Assembly: GCA_965220715.1 (NCBI GenBank) | Contig: OZ244843.1 | Coordinates: forward strand, 1,984,001 to 2,048,000 | Length of the DNA: 64,000 nt | Reading direction: 5' to 3' | From: Bin5 sp965220715 | GTDB lineage: Bacteria; Chloroflexota; Anaerolineae; Caldilineales; Caldilineaceae | Shown: piece after piece, positions 1 to 9,704 of the stretch | How positions within the stretch are numbered: the first letter of the stretch is position 1 | How the letters are laid out: every line of letters starts with the position of its first letter | Notes under the pieces: model-generated | What the model saw: the letters and a program-made list of their open reading frames with translations, nothing else | What the model was told of the DNA's origin: nothing | Databases searched by the model: none | Made by a program: the position numbers and the translations under genes

Positions 1-125
1 CCGGCGCCATCATCTCCGGCGGCGAAGGCACCGCCGCCGAAAAGATCGAAGCGCTCCAAAGCGCCGGCGTTGCCATCGCCCGCCACCCTGAAGAGATCGC
101 CGAACTGGCCGCACAAAATATCTGA
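1..125 (+). CDS. sucD: Succinyl-CoA ligase alpha subunit, C-terminal end (partial)
   Basis: The window opens inside a gene. Reading from base 3, 40 codons give a tail beginning GAIISGGEGTAAEKIEAL and ending in TGA at 123-125. The GAIISGG.GTA.EKI pattern is the C-terminal signature of the alpha subunit of succinyl-CoA synthetase, the TCA-cycle enzyme that couples succinyl-CoA cleavage to nucleotide triphosphate formation. Only the last alpha/beta unit is visible, so the CoA-binding domain and the active-site His cannot be checked. Another member of the acyl-CoA synthetase (NDP-forming) family is possible but less likely given the close motif match. Confidence 0.8.
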   Translation, partial: GAIISGGEGTAAEKIEALQSAGVAIARHPEEIAELAAQNI

Positions 126-201
126 ACCATCGACCAAGAGTGTGCTATCATATCCGCCAATCCCGCAGCGAACCACATGACACTGAATGAAGGAGGGAAG
201 A

Positions 202-2133
202 ATGTCGGAACAGAGCTCAAACGGTCAGGCTATCGAGATTCCTGCCACCGACAGCGAACTGTACCAACCTGAACCTTCGGCGATCGCCAACGCCAACGTA
301 CCCAACTATCTGGATCTGCGTCACGAAGCGCTTGCAGATATCGAGGCCTACTGGGATGCGCGCGCACGCGAGTTGATCGACTGGTTTGAACCTTACGAAA
401 AGGTGCTGGACGATAGCGGCGCGCCGTTCTTCAAATGGTTTGTCGGCGGCAAAACCAACATCGCATACAACGCTCTGGACAGGCACGCCAAGACCTGGCG
501 CAAACACAAGCTGGCGCTCATCTGGGAAGCCGAAGACGGGGCAAGGCAGACCTACAGCTATTACCAGCTCTGGCAGGAGGTCAACAAATTCGCCAATGTG
601 CTCAAAGGCGAAGGTGTCAGTAAGGGCGATACCGTAACCATCTATATGGGACGGACCCCGGAACTGATGATCGCGATGCTGGCCGTCACCAAAATCGGCG
701 CTGTCCATTCGGTCGTCTACGGCGGTTTCAGCGAGCAGGCTCTGGCTAGTCGCATCGACGACGCCCAGTCAAGAGTGCTGATCACCTGTGACGGGGCATG
801 GTTGCGCGGCAAGACCGTCAACCTGAAAGACATCTCCGACGCCGCCGTCAAGCGTAGCCCCATCGTTGATTCGGTCATCGTCTTGCAGCGCACAATGCAG
901 GATGTGCAGATGACCCCCGGCCGCGATCGCTGGTGGCACGAGCTGATGGCCCTTCCCATCGCCAGCCCCGTTTGCGAGTCGGAACCAATGGACGCCGAAG
1001 ATCCCCTCTTCATCCTCTACACATCCGGCACCACCGGCAGACCCAAAGGTGTCCTCCACACCTGCGGCGGCTATCAGGTCTACATTGCTACCACACTAAA
1101 ATATGTCTTCGATCTGAAAGAGGACGATCTGTGGTGGTGCGCCGCCGACCCCGGCTGGATAACCGGGCACAGTTACATCGTCTATGCACCGCTCATCCTC
1201 GGCGCCACCGGTTTCATGTATGAGGGCGCGCCCGACTATCCCCATCCGAATCGCTACTGGAAACTGGTCGAGGATTACGGCATAACAATTCTGTATACCG
1301 CCCCCACCGCCATTCGCGGGCTGATGCGCTTCGGCGACGCCTGGGCCGATCAGCACGACCTGTCCAGCCTGCGCCTCCTTGGCAGTGTCGGCGAACCGAT
1401 TAATCCCGAAGCCTGGCGTTGGTATCACCGGGTGATCGGCCACGAAAACTGCCCAATCATGGATACATGGTGGCAGACCGAAACCGGCGGCTTCATGATT
1501 ACTCCCACTCCCGTTGTCGCCCTCAAACCGGGCAGCGCCACCCTGCCTTTCACCGGCATCGAAGCCGGCGTCGTAAGGGAAGACGGCTCCACCTGTGAAC
1601 CGAATGAGGACGGCTATCTTGTCATCAAGCGGCCCTGGCCGGGAATGGCGCGTACCATCTGGGGAGACCCCGACCGCTATGTGGAGCAGTATTGGTCCGA
1701 ATTTTCAAAGCAGGGCTGGTACTTCACCGGCGACAGCGCCCGCCGCGACCCCGACGGCTACTTCTGGATCATCGGCCGCATGGATGATGTCATCAAAGTC
1801 AGCGGTTACCGGCTCGGTACCGCCGAAATCGAAAGTGCGCTGGTCAGCCATCCCGACGTGGCCGAAGCTGCCTGCGTCGGCATTCCACACGAGCTGCGCG
1901 GCAACGTAATCCACGCCTTCTGCATCCTCAACGACGGCGTCAGTGGCAGCACCGATCTGATCGACGCCCTGAAACTTCACGTGCGTCACGAAGTCGGTCC
2001 GATCGCCGTGCCCGCGGAGCTGAGCATCGTGGACGGCCTCCCTAAGACCCGTTCCGGCAAGATCATGCGCCGACTGCTCAAGGCCCAGGTCCAGGGCTTG
2101 CCAATCGGCGACGTAAGTACTCTGGCCGACTAG
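202..2133 (+). CDS. acs: Acetyl-CoA synthetase (AMP-forming)
   Basis: Activates acetate (or a close short-chain acid) to acetyl-CoA through an acyl-adenylate in the cytoplasm. The 643-residue product has the family's full length (about 650). It contains the P-loop-like motif YTSGTTGRPKG, the adenylate-binding segment DTWWQTETGG, the hinge region FTGDSARRDPDGY with WIIGRMDDVIKVSGYRLG, and the C-terminal LPKTRSGKIMRRLLK, whose Lys near residue 620 is the lysine acetylated in characterised Acs enzymes. An upstream in-frame ATG at 187 exists, but AAGGAGGG lies just inside it and is correctly spaced for the ATG at 202, so 202 is chosen. Propionyl-CoA synthetase cannot be excluded from sequence alone. 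It is followed by a strong hairpin. Confidence 0.93.
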   Translation: MSEQSSNGQAIEIPATDSELYQPEPSAIANANVPNYLDLRHEALADIEAYWDARARELIDWFEPYEKVLDDSGAPFFKWFVGGKTNIAYNALDRHAKTWRKHKLALIWEAEDGARQTYSYYQLWQEVNKFANVLKGEGVSKGDTVTIYMGRTPELMIAMLAVTKIGAVHSVVYGGFSEQALASRIDDAQSRVLITCDGAWLRGKTVNLKDISDAAVKRSPIVDSVIVLQRTMQDVQMTPGRDRWWHELMALPIASPVCESEPMDAEDPLFILYTSGTTGRPKGVLHTCGGYQVYIATTLKYVFDLKEDDLWWCAADPGWITGHSYIVYAPLILGATGFMYEGAPDYPHPNRYWKLVEDYGITILYTAPTAIRGLMRFGDAWADQHDLSSLRLLGSVGEPINPEAWRWYHRVIGHENCPIMDTWWQTETGGFMITPTPVVALKPGSATLPFTGIEAGVVREDGSTCEPNEDGYLVIKRPWPGMARTIWGDPDRYVEQYWSEFSKQGWYFTGDSARRDPDGYFWIIGRMDDVIKVSGYRLGTAEIESALVSHPDVAEAACVGIPHELRGNVIHAFCILNDGVSGSTDLIDALKLHVRHEVGPIAVPAELSIVDGLPKTRSGKIMRRLLKAQVQGLPIGDVSTLAD

Positions 2134-2140
2134 ACCAAAA

Positions 2141-2178
2141 CGGGGGCTGGCATCGTATCAAATCGACGCCAGCCCCCG
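2141..2178. terminator. Bidirectional hairpin between acs and scpA
   Basis: Perfect 11-bp inverted repeat (2141-2151 against 2168-2178, CGGGGGCTGGC / GCCAGCCCCCG) with a 16-nt loop. It lies 8 bases after the acs stop and 83 bases from the scpA stop, between convergent genes. Reading leftward, the stem is followed by TTTTGG, so it resembles an intrinsic terminator most closely for the scpA transcript. Rightward there is no U-tract. Confidence 0.65.
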
Positions 2179-2260
2179 CTGGACCGCACATTTCTGCCCC
2201 TTCACCCTCAATTACGCAATTCGAACTATCCTGCTCCTCCCGTCCGTCCCAATTTGTCTC

Positions 2261-3013
2261 TTATAGCACGCTGCGCAGGACAATCTCGCCGAAAGTTTCG
2301 TGCTGTTCGGCCGCAATTTCCCGTTGCTTGATCAACTCCAGAACTGCCAGGAACGTAACGACAATCTCCAGTCGACTGCGGCTCTGGGACAGAAGCGCCG
2401 AGAAGAGCAAATAAGTGTCGCCTCCGCCATCTGCGCCTGCTTGGCTTCTGATTCGTTCCCGGATGGCGGAGATCCGCTCGGCAACTGTGATTGGGTAAGC
2501 TCGCACAGTCGGCGGAACCGGGCTGCTGGCAACGTTGCGCATTGCCCTTTGCGCCGCAGCCGCAAGCCTTTCGATCGTCAGATCGGTCAGATCCAACCTG
2601 CGTTCCATCTGCGGCGGAGCCAATCGCGCATTCGTGCGCAATCCAATCGAAGCGCGCATGCGTAGTTCGCCCGCCGCGGCCTTGAATCGGCGATAGTCCA
2701 ACAACTGCTGAATCAACGCCTCGCTTTGTTTCTCCTCCTCCTCCTCTTCAACTACCGGCTGGGGCAAAAGGCCGCGGCTCTTAATGTAGAGAAGGCGAGC
2801 CGCCACCACCAAGAAATCCGCCAGCGCTTCCGGCTCGACCTCCTGCATCGCTTCGATCGCACGCAGGTACTGATCCGTTATCGCCACAAGCGAAACTTCC
2901 GTAATGTCCAATTCCTGGCGTTCGATCAGATGGAGCAGTAGCTCGATTGGGCCATCGAAGATTGGAAGACTGACTGGGTAGCCGGCTCCCAGCGGATTGA
3001 GCGTGGTTTCCAT
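2261..3013 (-). CDS. scpA: Segregation and condensation protein A
   Basis: Kleisin subunit that bridges the SMC ATPase heads with ScpB in the chromosome-condensing SMC-ScpAB complex. The 250-residue product has the usual length. Its N-terminal kleisin segment FDGPIELLLHLIERQELDI is diagnostic, followed by the helix FLVVAARLLYIKSRGLLP, an acidic linker (EEEEEEK, about residues 89-95) and a C-terminal winged-helix region containing VVTFLAVLELIKQREI. Its ATG lies 5 bases after the stop of the large amidase-like gene, so the two are probably co-transcribed. No scpB is seen in the window. Confidence 0.92.
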   Translation of the reverse strand: METTLNPLGAGYPVSLPIFDGPIELLLHLIERQELDITEVSLVAITDQYLRAIEAMQEVEPEALADFLVVAARLLYIKSRGLLPQPVVEEEEEEKQSEALIQQLLDYRRFKAAAGELRMRASIGLRTNARLAPPQMERRLDLTDLTIERLAAAAQRAMRNVASSPVPPTVRAYPITVAERISAIRERIRSQAGADGGGDTYLLFSALLSQSRSRLEIVVTFLAVLELIKQREIAAEQHETFGEIVLRSVL

Positions 3014-3018
3014 GCCAT

Positions 3019-6000
3019 CTACGACTCAAGCAACGACCGGAAGCGGCGTCCATCGTGGGCCAGTTGCAATAGTCTCTGCGGCGCCGATATGGCCTCCGAT
3101 TCATCCAGGCGGTCGATCTCCACGCCGGCATTCGCCAGATGCCGCTCGGCCTCGGCTGTCGGGCCGGTCCCGGACCCGACAAGAGTCACATAGCGCGCCT
3201 GCACCGCATCCTCCAGCAGAGTGCCTGCAGCTGGCTTGAACTCGTCAAAATAGTGACTGGCCTCCGCCATCGTCGCTGTCATCGCTTCCTCAGTTAAGAA
3301 GAGGACATAATGATAGGCAGGGACCCCGCCCTGGACGCGCCCGATTTCCGCAAATAGCGCGTCGCGCCAGATTGTTCCCCCCAGCCATTCGCTGCCTGGG
3401 CAGGCGGTGGCATTGTTCGAAAACTCCTGGTGGCCTAAGACATTGCTATTCTGCAACTGAAACTCCTGCACCAACCAGGCGATCAGTCGTGCGCCGGAAT
3501 GGATCTGTTGCCTGGTCGGCGTAGAACCGTTCATGAAGCTGCCGGCGAAAACGACGCCAATCGTGTAGGAGTTGTGCCTGCCCACGTGGTATGTGCGCAG
3601 CTCCAAAGGCTGCGTTTGCAGAATCTCACCGTCCGCGGGGATGAAATAGTGGTAGCCGATGCCCGACCAGGCTCTCTTGCCACGGTCAAGATCCTCGGCA
3701 ACGTGGGCCTGGGCGATGCGCTCCGGCCCGACAGAGGGTGGCAAGGCTGTGTGATGAACGGCTATATGCGTAATGGCTGCCAACTGACGACGCCGATATT
3801 GCACAGTGGGATGTTGGGGCAATTCATGGCTGATGTCCCGAACCTGCGGTCGCGCTACCTGCTCCCGCTCGTTCGGTTGCTCTCGCGCATCCTCAACCCC
3901 CTGTTGCAACCTCCCACCTTCGCGGCCAAACGCTGCCGTCTCGCGGTTCGCTCCCTGCTCGCTGCTCGGGGGCTGCTGGCCCCGCGATCTGAGGAACTCT
4001 TCGTCCCCGGAAATCGCCTCATCCATCGCTGACGTATCGGCGCCAGTCCGGACCGCATTGATCAGAATGTCCTTCCAGCGTCGCCCTTGCAGCCACTGCT
4101 CCCCGGGAGATGTATGGTTGATGAATTCGTTCACCCCGCGAATACTGGCCAGCGCCAACTGCGGAAACTCCTCCATCAGCCAGGCGATTAGCTGTCTTCC
4201 TGACTTGATCTGTGCCGGAGTCGGGATATCATCGTTGAATTCCCCGGCAAACCCGATGTTGATGGCACGCGCAATATACGGGACCTTGCCGTCCACCACC
4301 TGCATCATCGGCTGGGTCTGGTAGACCGTGCCGTTGGATGCAATAAAGAACTGATAAAGAATTCCCGGCAGCCGCCGATGGAATGCCGCCGCAATTGTCT
4401 GCAGTGGAGTGATCGGCGGCGCGGCCGTGTGGTTGATGACGATAAACTCGACATCCTCAGGCTGTCGCTGGAAAAAACGCTGCGGATCACGCGGCAGGCG
4501 CTTGATCACATCTTCGATAGGTGGTCTGGGCGTCGGCGTCTTCTCAGGCTCGGGCGCAGCCGGGCTGTCATCCGGCAACAGTGGAGCCTCGTCATCCACC
4601 GTCTCGGTCGGCGGTGAAAGCGGTGAATCGGTGAGAAACTGGACGATCTTCTCGTGAAGCTCCCTCTTCCAGGCAGGACCATTGTCAAAGGTGCTCCCCG
4701 GGCTTGATGTGTCCAGTAACTCGCTCATACCGACAACACTTTGCGCCGTCAGGTGGAATCGAGGCAAAATCCAGGCACATAGCTGGGCCGCCGCTGTCAA
4801 CTGCGCCGGGGGCGGAACATCATCGTCAAAGTTCCCTTCCAGACAAATGTTCACACCGGTCAGGCTCCACTCCGCCTCATCGTTCACCACCGCCTCAACC
4901 GCGGCTACCTGTAGAATTTCTCCCGTTTCCAGCACAAAGTAATGGTACGCTATGCCAGGATATCCCTGCGAAATATGAGCCTGCGCAATCGTCTGAATCG
5001 GCACGCCCGTTGGCGCCGAAGTGTGACATATCACCAACCGCCGAATCTGGTCCGGCGTACGCAGCGCAAAGGGGTTTTCGCCGCGCGGTAAAGAAGAAGC
5101 GATATCCAGGACGGCCGGCCCTTGGGACGCCGTGGGCGACCGCGCTTCCCCCCTGACCTGCAGCTCGGGGATCGTTTCTGGTGGTGATGCCCGTTCTGCC
5201 CTTCCCCTATCCTGCACTCCCGCGTCGTCTCCGACCGCTTCGGCTTGCCTGGTGTCGGCCGCCTGGGGCTGCGCTTCGCTCACATTCAGCCAGCGCGTGA
5301 GAATGTCCGACTGCATATCCTGGAACCAGTTTTCGCCGCCTCTAACCAGATCCAGAACAAGCGTAAAGTTGCCTGAATGATCGGGAATGACCATCTGCGC
5401 GTCGAAAGTGACCGTTTCGCCCGCTGCCACATCGTGGGGAAGTGCCGTCAGTATGGGGCTGCCGTCTGGAAACGGTAGCTCTCTTCGATTCTGGAAAAAG
5501 TGATAGCCAAGCGCAACCTGCTGGGGACCCGCGGCGGGCCAGGCTATCGTGCCCGTGTTCCGAACAGTCACCGGGAAATTTACACGCTGACCGGCGTGTA
5601 GCGGGCTGGGGGGCTTCCCCTTCAACCACTGCACCCGATACACCATGCCGCGGCCCAACTTCATCTCTTCAGTGACTTCGACCTCTTCGACCTCTTCGAC
5701 CTCCTGCCGGTCCTGTGCGGCCCCGGCGGGATGGCGCTCCCACCTGCGCTCCGGCTGGCTAGCCGGCACAGACTGTTCGGCCTCTTTGCCCCACCGATAG
5801 TCGTGTCGCAACGCGACCCGAAAATCCTCGATTACTCCTTCTTTCCCCTTAATATGCCAGCGGTCCAACTGCGGCCATCGGTACAACGCCATCGCCTGAA
5901 TCTTTTGCGCATTCTGCCGGTTCCAGCGATCGATTTCGGCATAGGCTGCCTGGATCCATCCTCGGTTCACGTTCTCCCACGGGCCGCCCTGGTCGGTCTC

Positions 6001-6837
6001 GGTAATGTAGACAGGCAGTTGGCGCATGTTGACGGGAATCGCAAGCATAAAGTCCCGATATGCCTGGAAATGACAATGATACTGAGGAAAGTCAGGCAAT
6101 TTGCTGTTGTCCAGAATCAGAGTCGGATTCGCCCCGTGGGTATAGGTATGCAACGCGATTCCGTCGCAACCACTGGCGCCGCACTGTAGCAAAATGTCCT
6201 GAAAATACTTGATCCAGTCGCCACTTGGGTTGCCGGGATACATCGTCTGGCTGTTCCATGGCGCCACCGCGCCGATCAATACCTGATCCCCTTCGTGGCC
6301 CTCAAGGCCGTGGATCGCCTGCCGGCACATCCCATAGCAACTGGCATAGAGTTGGGGGGTGATCAACTCCTCTCCATCCGCAAATTCGTTCGCGACTTCT
6401 CTGTCGGTTGCGCTGAGCAGTGCGCTGAACCGTTCTGGCATGCTGCGCAGCGTGGGGTCGCTGGTAGGCGTGTCGCCTACGTGCTTGCGCGCCTCAAGCC
6501 CCGCCGCCGTGCTCGGGCGCCCGATGGCATAGTTCATCTCGTTGCCGATCACCCAGCGGCTGCATCCCTGGCTTGCCTCCACAAAATTGGCGCAGCGACG
6601 GGCGAAGTTGGCGTATTCACTGCTCAGCGGTAGTGTGCCCTGGGGAAAGTATCCATTGTTCAGGCAAACAATCACGCCCAATCCCTGACGACCGAAAGAG
6701 CTGTAATCTTTGCCCATGTGATCGTTCGGATCATGCCCCAGCACTTCGCTGAGAACGATCCAGCCCGGTTTTTTGGCCGCGCGCATATGCTCTTCGCCGC
6801 CAAAATCATGGATGCCAAAGATATATTCGCTACTCAC
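3019..6837 (-). CDS. Multidomain cell-wall protein: GH-A-like TIM barrel, Ig-like domain, three amidase/PGRP-like domains
   Basis: A 1272-residue protein. Residues about 1-340 look like a clan GH-A glycosidase barrel: Asn99-Glu100 (GNEMN) and Glu280 (ITETD) fit the acid/base and nucleophile positions. An acidic stretch (about 379-391) precedes an Ig-like domain (about 402-520, VRNTGTIAWP) resembling the NBR1 central type. Three N-acetylmuramoyl-L-alanine amidase/PGRP-type domains follow: about 595-735, 795-930 and 1018-1167. Only the third keeps all zinc ligands (His1028/1029, His1136 in GHQEF, Cys1146 in ACPG). The first two retain the leading His but have GM or GV where GH is expected and lack the Cys, so they may only bind peptidoglycan. 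No signal peptide or membrane segment is evident, so how it reaches the wall is unclear. It lies 5 bases upstream of scpA. The domain calls are from motifs, and the substrate is unknown. Confidence 0.8.
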   Translation of the reverse strand: MSSEYIFGIHDFGGEEHMRAAKKPGWIVLSEVLGHDPNDHMGKDYSSFGRQGLGVIVCLNNGYFPQGTLPLSSEYANFARRCANFVEASQGCSRWVIGNEMNYAIGRPSTAAGLEARKHVGDTPTSDPTLRSMPERFSALLSATDREVANEFADGEELITPQLYASCYGMCRQAIHGLEGHEGDQVLIGAVAPWNSQTMYPGNPSGDWIKYFQDILLQCGASGCDGIALHTYTHGANPTLILDNSKLPDFPQYHCHFQAYRDFMLAIPVNMRQLPVYITETDQGGPWENVNRGWIQAAYAEIDRWNRQNAQKIQAMALYRWPQLDRWHIKGKEGVIEDFRVALRHDYRWGKEAEQSVPASQPERRWERHPAGAAQDRQEVEEVEEVEVTEEMKLGRGMVYRVQWLKGKPPSPLHAGQRVNFPVTVRNTGTIAWPAAGPQQVALGYHFFQNRRELPFPDGSPILTALPHDVAAGETVTFDAQMVIPDHSGNFTLVLDLVRGGENWFQDMQSDILTRWLNVSEAQPQAADTRQAEAVGDDAGVQDRGRAERASPPETIPELQVRGEARSPTASQGPAVLDIASSLPRGENPFALRTPDQIRRLVICHTSAPTGVPIQTIAQAHISQGYPGIAYHYFVLETGEILQVAAVEAVVNDEAEWSLTGVNICLEGNFDDDVPPPAQLTAAAQLCAWILPRFHLTAQSVVGMSELLDTSSPGSTFDNGPAWKRELHEKIVQFLTDSPLSPPTETVDDEAPLLPDDSPAAPEPEKTPTPRPPIEDVIKRLPRDPQRFFQRQPEDVEFIVINHTAAPPITPLQTIAAAFHRRLPGILYQFFIASNGTVYQTQPMMQVVDGKVPYIARAINIGFAGEFNDDIPTPAQIKSGRQLIAWLMEEFPQLALASIRGVNEFINHTSPGEQWLQGRRWKDILINAVRTGADTSAMDEAISGDEEFLRSRGQQPPSSEQGANRETAAFGREGGRLQQGVEDAREQPNEREQVARPQVRDISHELPQHPTVQYRRRQLAAITHIAVHHTALPPSVGPERIAQAHVAEDLDRGKRAWSGIGYHYFIPADGEILQTQPLELRTYHVGRHNSYTIGVVFAGSFMNGSTPTRQQIHSGARLIAWLVQEFQLQNSNVLGHQEFSNNATACPGSEWLGGTIWRDALFAEIGRVQGGVPAYHYVLFLTEEAMTATMAEASHYFDEFKPAAGTLLEDAVQARYVTLVGSGTGPTAEAERHLANAGVEIDRLDESEAISAPQRLLQLAHDGRRFRSLLES

Positions 6838-7301
6838 GGCTCACAGAAGTTGTCAATTCCAAAAAGAGTGGAGACAGCTGGCCTTAGTCTCTCGTGGATA
6901 CTAGCACTGCACGCGGTAACAATCGTTGCGAATGACACGCCCGCTATCGGTCTATCTATCTCCGCCGTTGTTATCGTTGACCAACTGATACCTCAAGTAA
7001 CAGGGGAAGGCTGGGCACAAGTGCGAAACAATAGTGTAATACAGGGGAAGAATTTCAGCAAATGCGCGCAAAATGGCCTGTTTGACCTTGCTCTGAAACG
7101 ATGATGGCAGGAGCCGTCACCGGGCGCGTCTGCCTGCACCGAAACCCGCGCGCGCTTCTTGCCTCTTCCACGCCAGAAGCATGAAGAATTCGGTTGAAAC
7201 GGTGCGATGCCTTCGAGAACCGCATCCTGCCAGCCTGGATCGCCCCAGGATTTCGGTCGCACGCCAAAAACAGCGCCTACCTTACCGTGAGGCGTCCAAT
7301 T
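6838..7301. other. Intergenic region, nothing recognised
   Basis: A 464-base gap upstream of the leftward amidase-like gene and downstream of the helicase. Short open frames on the minus strand here have atypical composition and no recognisable motif. It presumably holds the promoter of the amidase-like/scpA unit, but no convincing -10/-35 pair was identified. Confidence 0.4.
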
Positions 7302-9539
7302 TCATGCCTGTACCAGGACACGATTGAGCACCTTCAGAAGAGGCCCCCTCTGTTCCATGCCGTTCTCGCCATTGTCGCTCAACCCCAAAAAGACACTGCG
7401 GCGTGCGCGACGCAAGAGACCAATCATCAGGCGGCGCAGGCTTTCTTGGCGACTTTGAAACTCGTCCAGATCACTCCAACTTTGGTTCTGCGGCCAGTTG
7501 CGTGAAAGAACATAAGGATGGGTCAGGGGCTGGTATATGCGTTGCCACCAGCCTTCCGCCCCGATGTCGAGCCAGAACTGCACATCCACAGCACGGTTAC
7601 GCATCAGAAACGTGTAAGCGGGCGCAATGAAAACCGCATCATCCGCGACCGTCCACGCCGGCAAATAAAGCGCTCCCAGCGCACCGCTCTCCACCAGTTC
7701 AACGTAGGCGCGGCCAATCTCAACCTGCCGCGAAATCGGTGGCCCGGAAGGTTCAGCTTCAGGTGGGGATGTCGCCCCCGTCCCGCTACTACCAGCCTGC
7801 ACGCCAGCGCCGACCGTACCGGCCTGCTCCCCCATCGCCCAACGGAAGTTGCGCGCAGATCGGGCGAGCTGATCGGCCATCCGGGCAGCCTCCGGCCTGT
7901 CATGGAATCCGAACCCGGGCTGGCTCAGCAGTTCGCCAAAGATGCGGGCAAAGAACCTGTCGAGGGGAGAGAATTCGCTTTCCCCCCGGTAGTCGGCCAA
8001 CCAACGGCGCAGCCGTTCGTAGCGTTCACCCACTGCGAACGTTACCCGCTTCTGCACATCTCCCCGTAGACGTTCAAAGGCCATCAACTCGCCGCCTCCG
8101 CTGCTCCGGTCGTCGTATACCGCCTGCGCCAATACGCTGGCGCGAACTGGATCCAGTTGGGCGATGGCGCTCCTGAGAGTCAGCGTCACATCCGCTCGCA
8201 AAGGCCGGCGCCGCCAGGACGGATGCGCCAGGGCGGCCAAGGTCAGGAGCGTCCGCACCGCCGGCTCCGCGTTCAAGGCGCGACTGGGCCGGTGGCTGGC
8301 GGCCAGAATCCCTTTCTCCTCCAAGCGGGTCTGGATGCTGAAGCGCAAGGCATCGCTGACAAACGGCGCCAGCACCGCAATCTCTCGCGGCGCGACTCCC
8401 TCCCGTTTGACGAGCCGCTCGATCTCCGCCACCGCCCACTCTATCATCTGCGGATAAAACCGGTGTGCACGTTCGGGGAAAACGATCGGACCCCCGTCTG
8501 TCGTTCCGGATATTTCTTCGTCGGTGCCCGCCTCCTGCCTGCGATCGCCAACCTCACCAAGAATGGCCCTGTTGATGCGGCCGATCATCGCCGATAGCCC
8601 GGGAGCCATAATATGGGAGCTTGGCATCCGGGCTCGGCTTTCTGTGCAGTCGGCCAGTTTTTCCGCATTGTGCGGGTCCGCGCCCAAAAAGGCCCGGTAA
8701 CCGCCATCCTCATCGACCAGGATCAGAGCGCTGTCCAGATGAGGGAGCCAGCGGCGCACCAACTCCTGCGCTGCGAAAGTTTCCTCTTCGGCGTTGTCGA
8801 AGACCAGGTGGCGAAAAGCGCGGAACAGATGGGTCCTGCACCATTCGTTTTCGAGTATCTCCTGCAAAAAAATCTGCATTTGCAAACTGTAGTCAACCAG
8901 CGACTCCTGCAGGCACATCTGCCGGAACGCCTGGCTGATACGACGGGATGTTCGCAAAACATTCAGCCGCGCCGTCATCAGCTCCCCCGCCGGCACGGTA
9001 TTCTCCAGCCGAGCGTAGGCTTCGTCAAGCGTGAAGCCGAGCAGCGCCGCTTTGTTAAGGTTGTCCAGCACTTGGCTGACGATTCGGCCGCGTTGCAGGC
9101 GGACAGCATCGAATTCGGCCTGTTGCGTAGCCTTCTCCACGAGGCCATCCATGTGGTACTGCGTCGTCTCCAGATTGAGAAAGGTCGGTTCTCTGCGCGG
9201 CTCGGCAAAACCGGCCGAACAGGCCACCAGCGGCCAATATAACGCCACACTGGATCTCGCCACAGATGCCACCGTCGTCACCTCCACCAGCGCGCCTGCA
9301 GGCACTTCAGGGCGGTGCAATGCCTCCTTGTAGGGCTGACCGAGCGTACGCTGCGGTACCAGTACGAGAATCTCGTCCCCCCGCACCCGCTCCTGGCGCA
9401 GTAGCCACTGTATGCGCTCGATTGCAACAGTCGTCTTGCCGGCGCCGAAAGGCCCGCTCAAAAAAAGAGTATTGGATTCAATAATAGACTCGGCAGTCAC
9501 GTTTCCGGCCTTGAGCGCCGAACGAGCGGGATTATCCAT
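7302..9539 (-). CDS. UvrD/AddB-like superfamily 1 helicase-type ATPase
   Basis: Predicted DNA-repair ATPase of the UvrD/Rep family. The Walker A motif GPFGAGKTT lies at residues 29-37. A Walker B-like strand reads LVFDNAEEE (Asp248, Glu251/252) where UvrD proteins have DExQ. A late motif RARRSVFLGLSDNGENGMEQRGPLL resembles helicase motif VI. At 745 residues it is near UvrD length, but no C-terminal PD-(D/E)XK nuclease block of the AddB/RecB type is visible, and the C-terminus ends shortly after motif VI. The altered Walker B means helicase activity is an inference. It is separated by 165 bases from the upstream redox gene and could be co-transcribed with it. Confidence 0.72.
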   Translation of the reverse strand: MDNPARSALKAGNVTAESIIESNTLFLSGPFGAGKTTVAIERIQWLLRQERVRGDEILVLVPQRTLGQPYKEALHRPEVPAGALVEVTTVASVARSSVALYWPLVACSAGFAEPRREPTFLNLETTQYHMDGLVEKATQQAEFDAVRLQRGRIVSQVLDNLNKAALLGFTLDEAYARLENTVPAGELMTARLNVLRTSRRISQAFRQMCLQESLVDYSLQMQIFLQEILENEWCRTHLFRAFRHLVFDNAEEETFAAQELVRRWLPHLDSALILVDEDGGYRAFLGADPHNAEKLADCTESRARMPSSHIMAPGLSAMIGRINRAILGEVGDRRQEAGTDEEISGTTDGGPIVFPERAHRFYPQMIEWAVAEIERLVKREGVAPREIAVLAPFVSDALRFSIQTRLEEKGILAASHRPSRALNAEPAVRTLLTLAALAHPSWRRRPLRADVTLTLRSAIAQLDPVRASVLAQAVYDDRSSGGGELMAFERLRGDVQKRVTFAVGERYERLRRWLADYRGESEFSPLDRFFARIFGELLSQPGFGFHDRPEAARMADQLARSARNFRWAMGEQAGTVGAGVQAGSSGTGATSPPEAEPSGPPISRQVEIGRAYVELVESGALGALYLPAWTVADDAVFIAPAYTFLMRNRAVDVQFWLDIGAEGWWQRIYQPLTHPYVLSRNWPQNQSWSDLDEFQSRQESLRRLMIGLLRRARRSVFLGLSDNGENGMEQRGPLLKVLNRVLVQA

Positions 9540-9704
9540 TGTTGTCGGATTCTACTGTCGCTGCGGAGAGTTTGGGAAGACAACCGGCTTTGTTGACACA
9601 CCTTCGCCGGGCGCACCCAAAACAGAACGGTTGGAGCCCTCAAAAGCGCGCGCCTATACAGGAGCAGGACAAGCCCCTGCATGTGGACGAAATTACTGCT
9701 CCAT

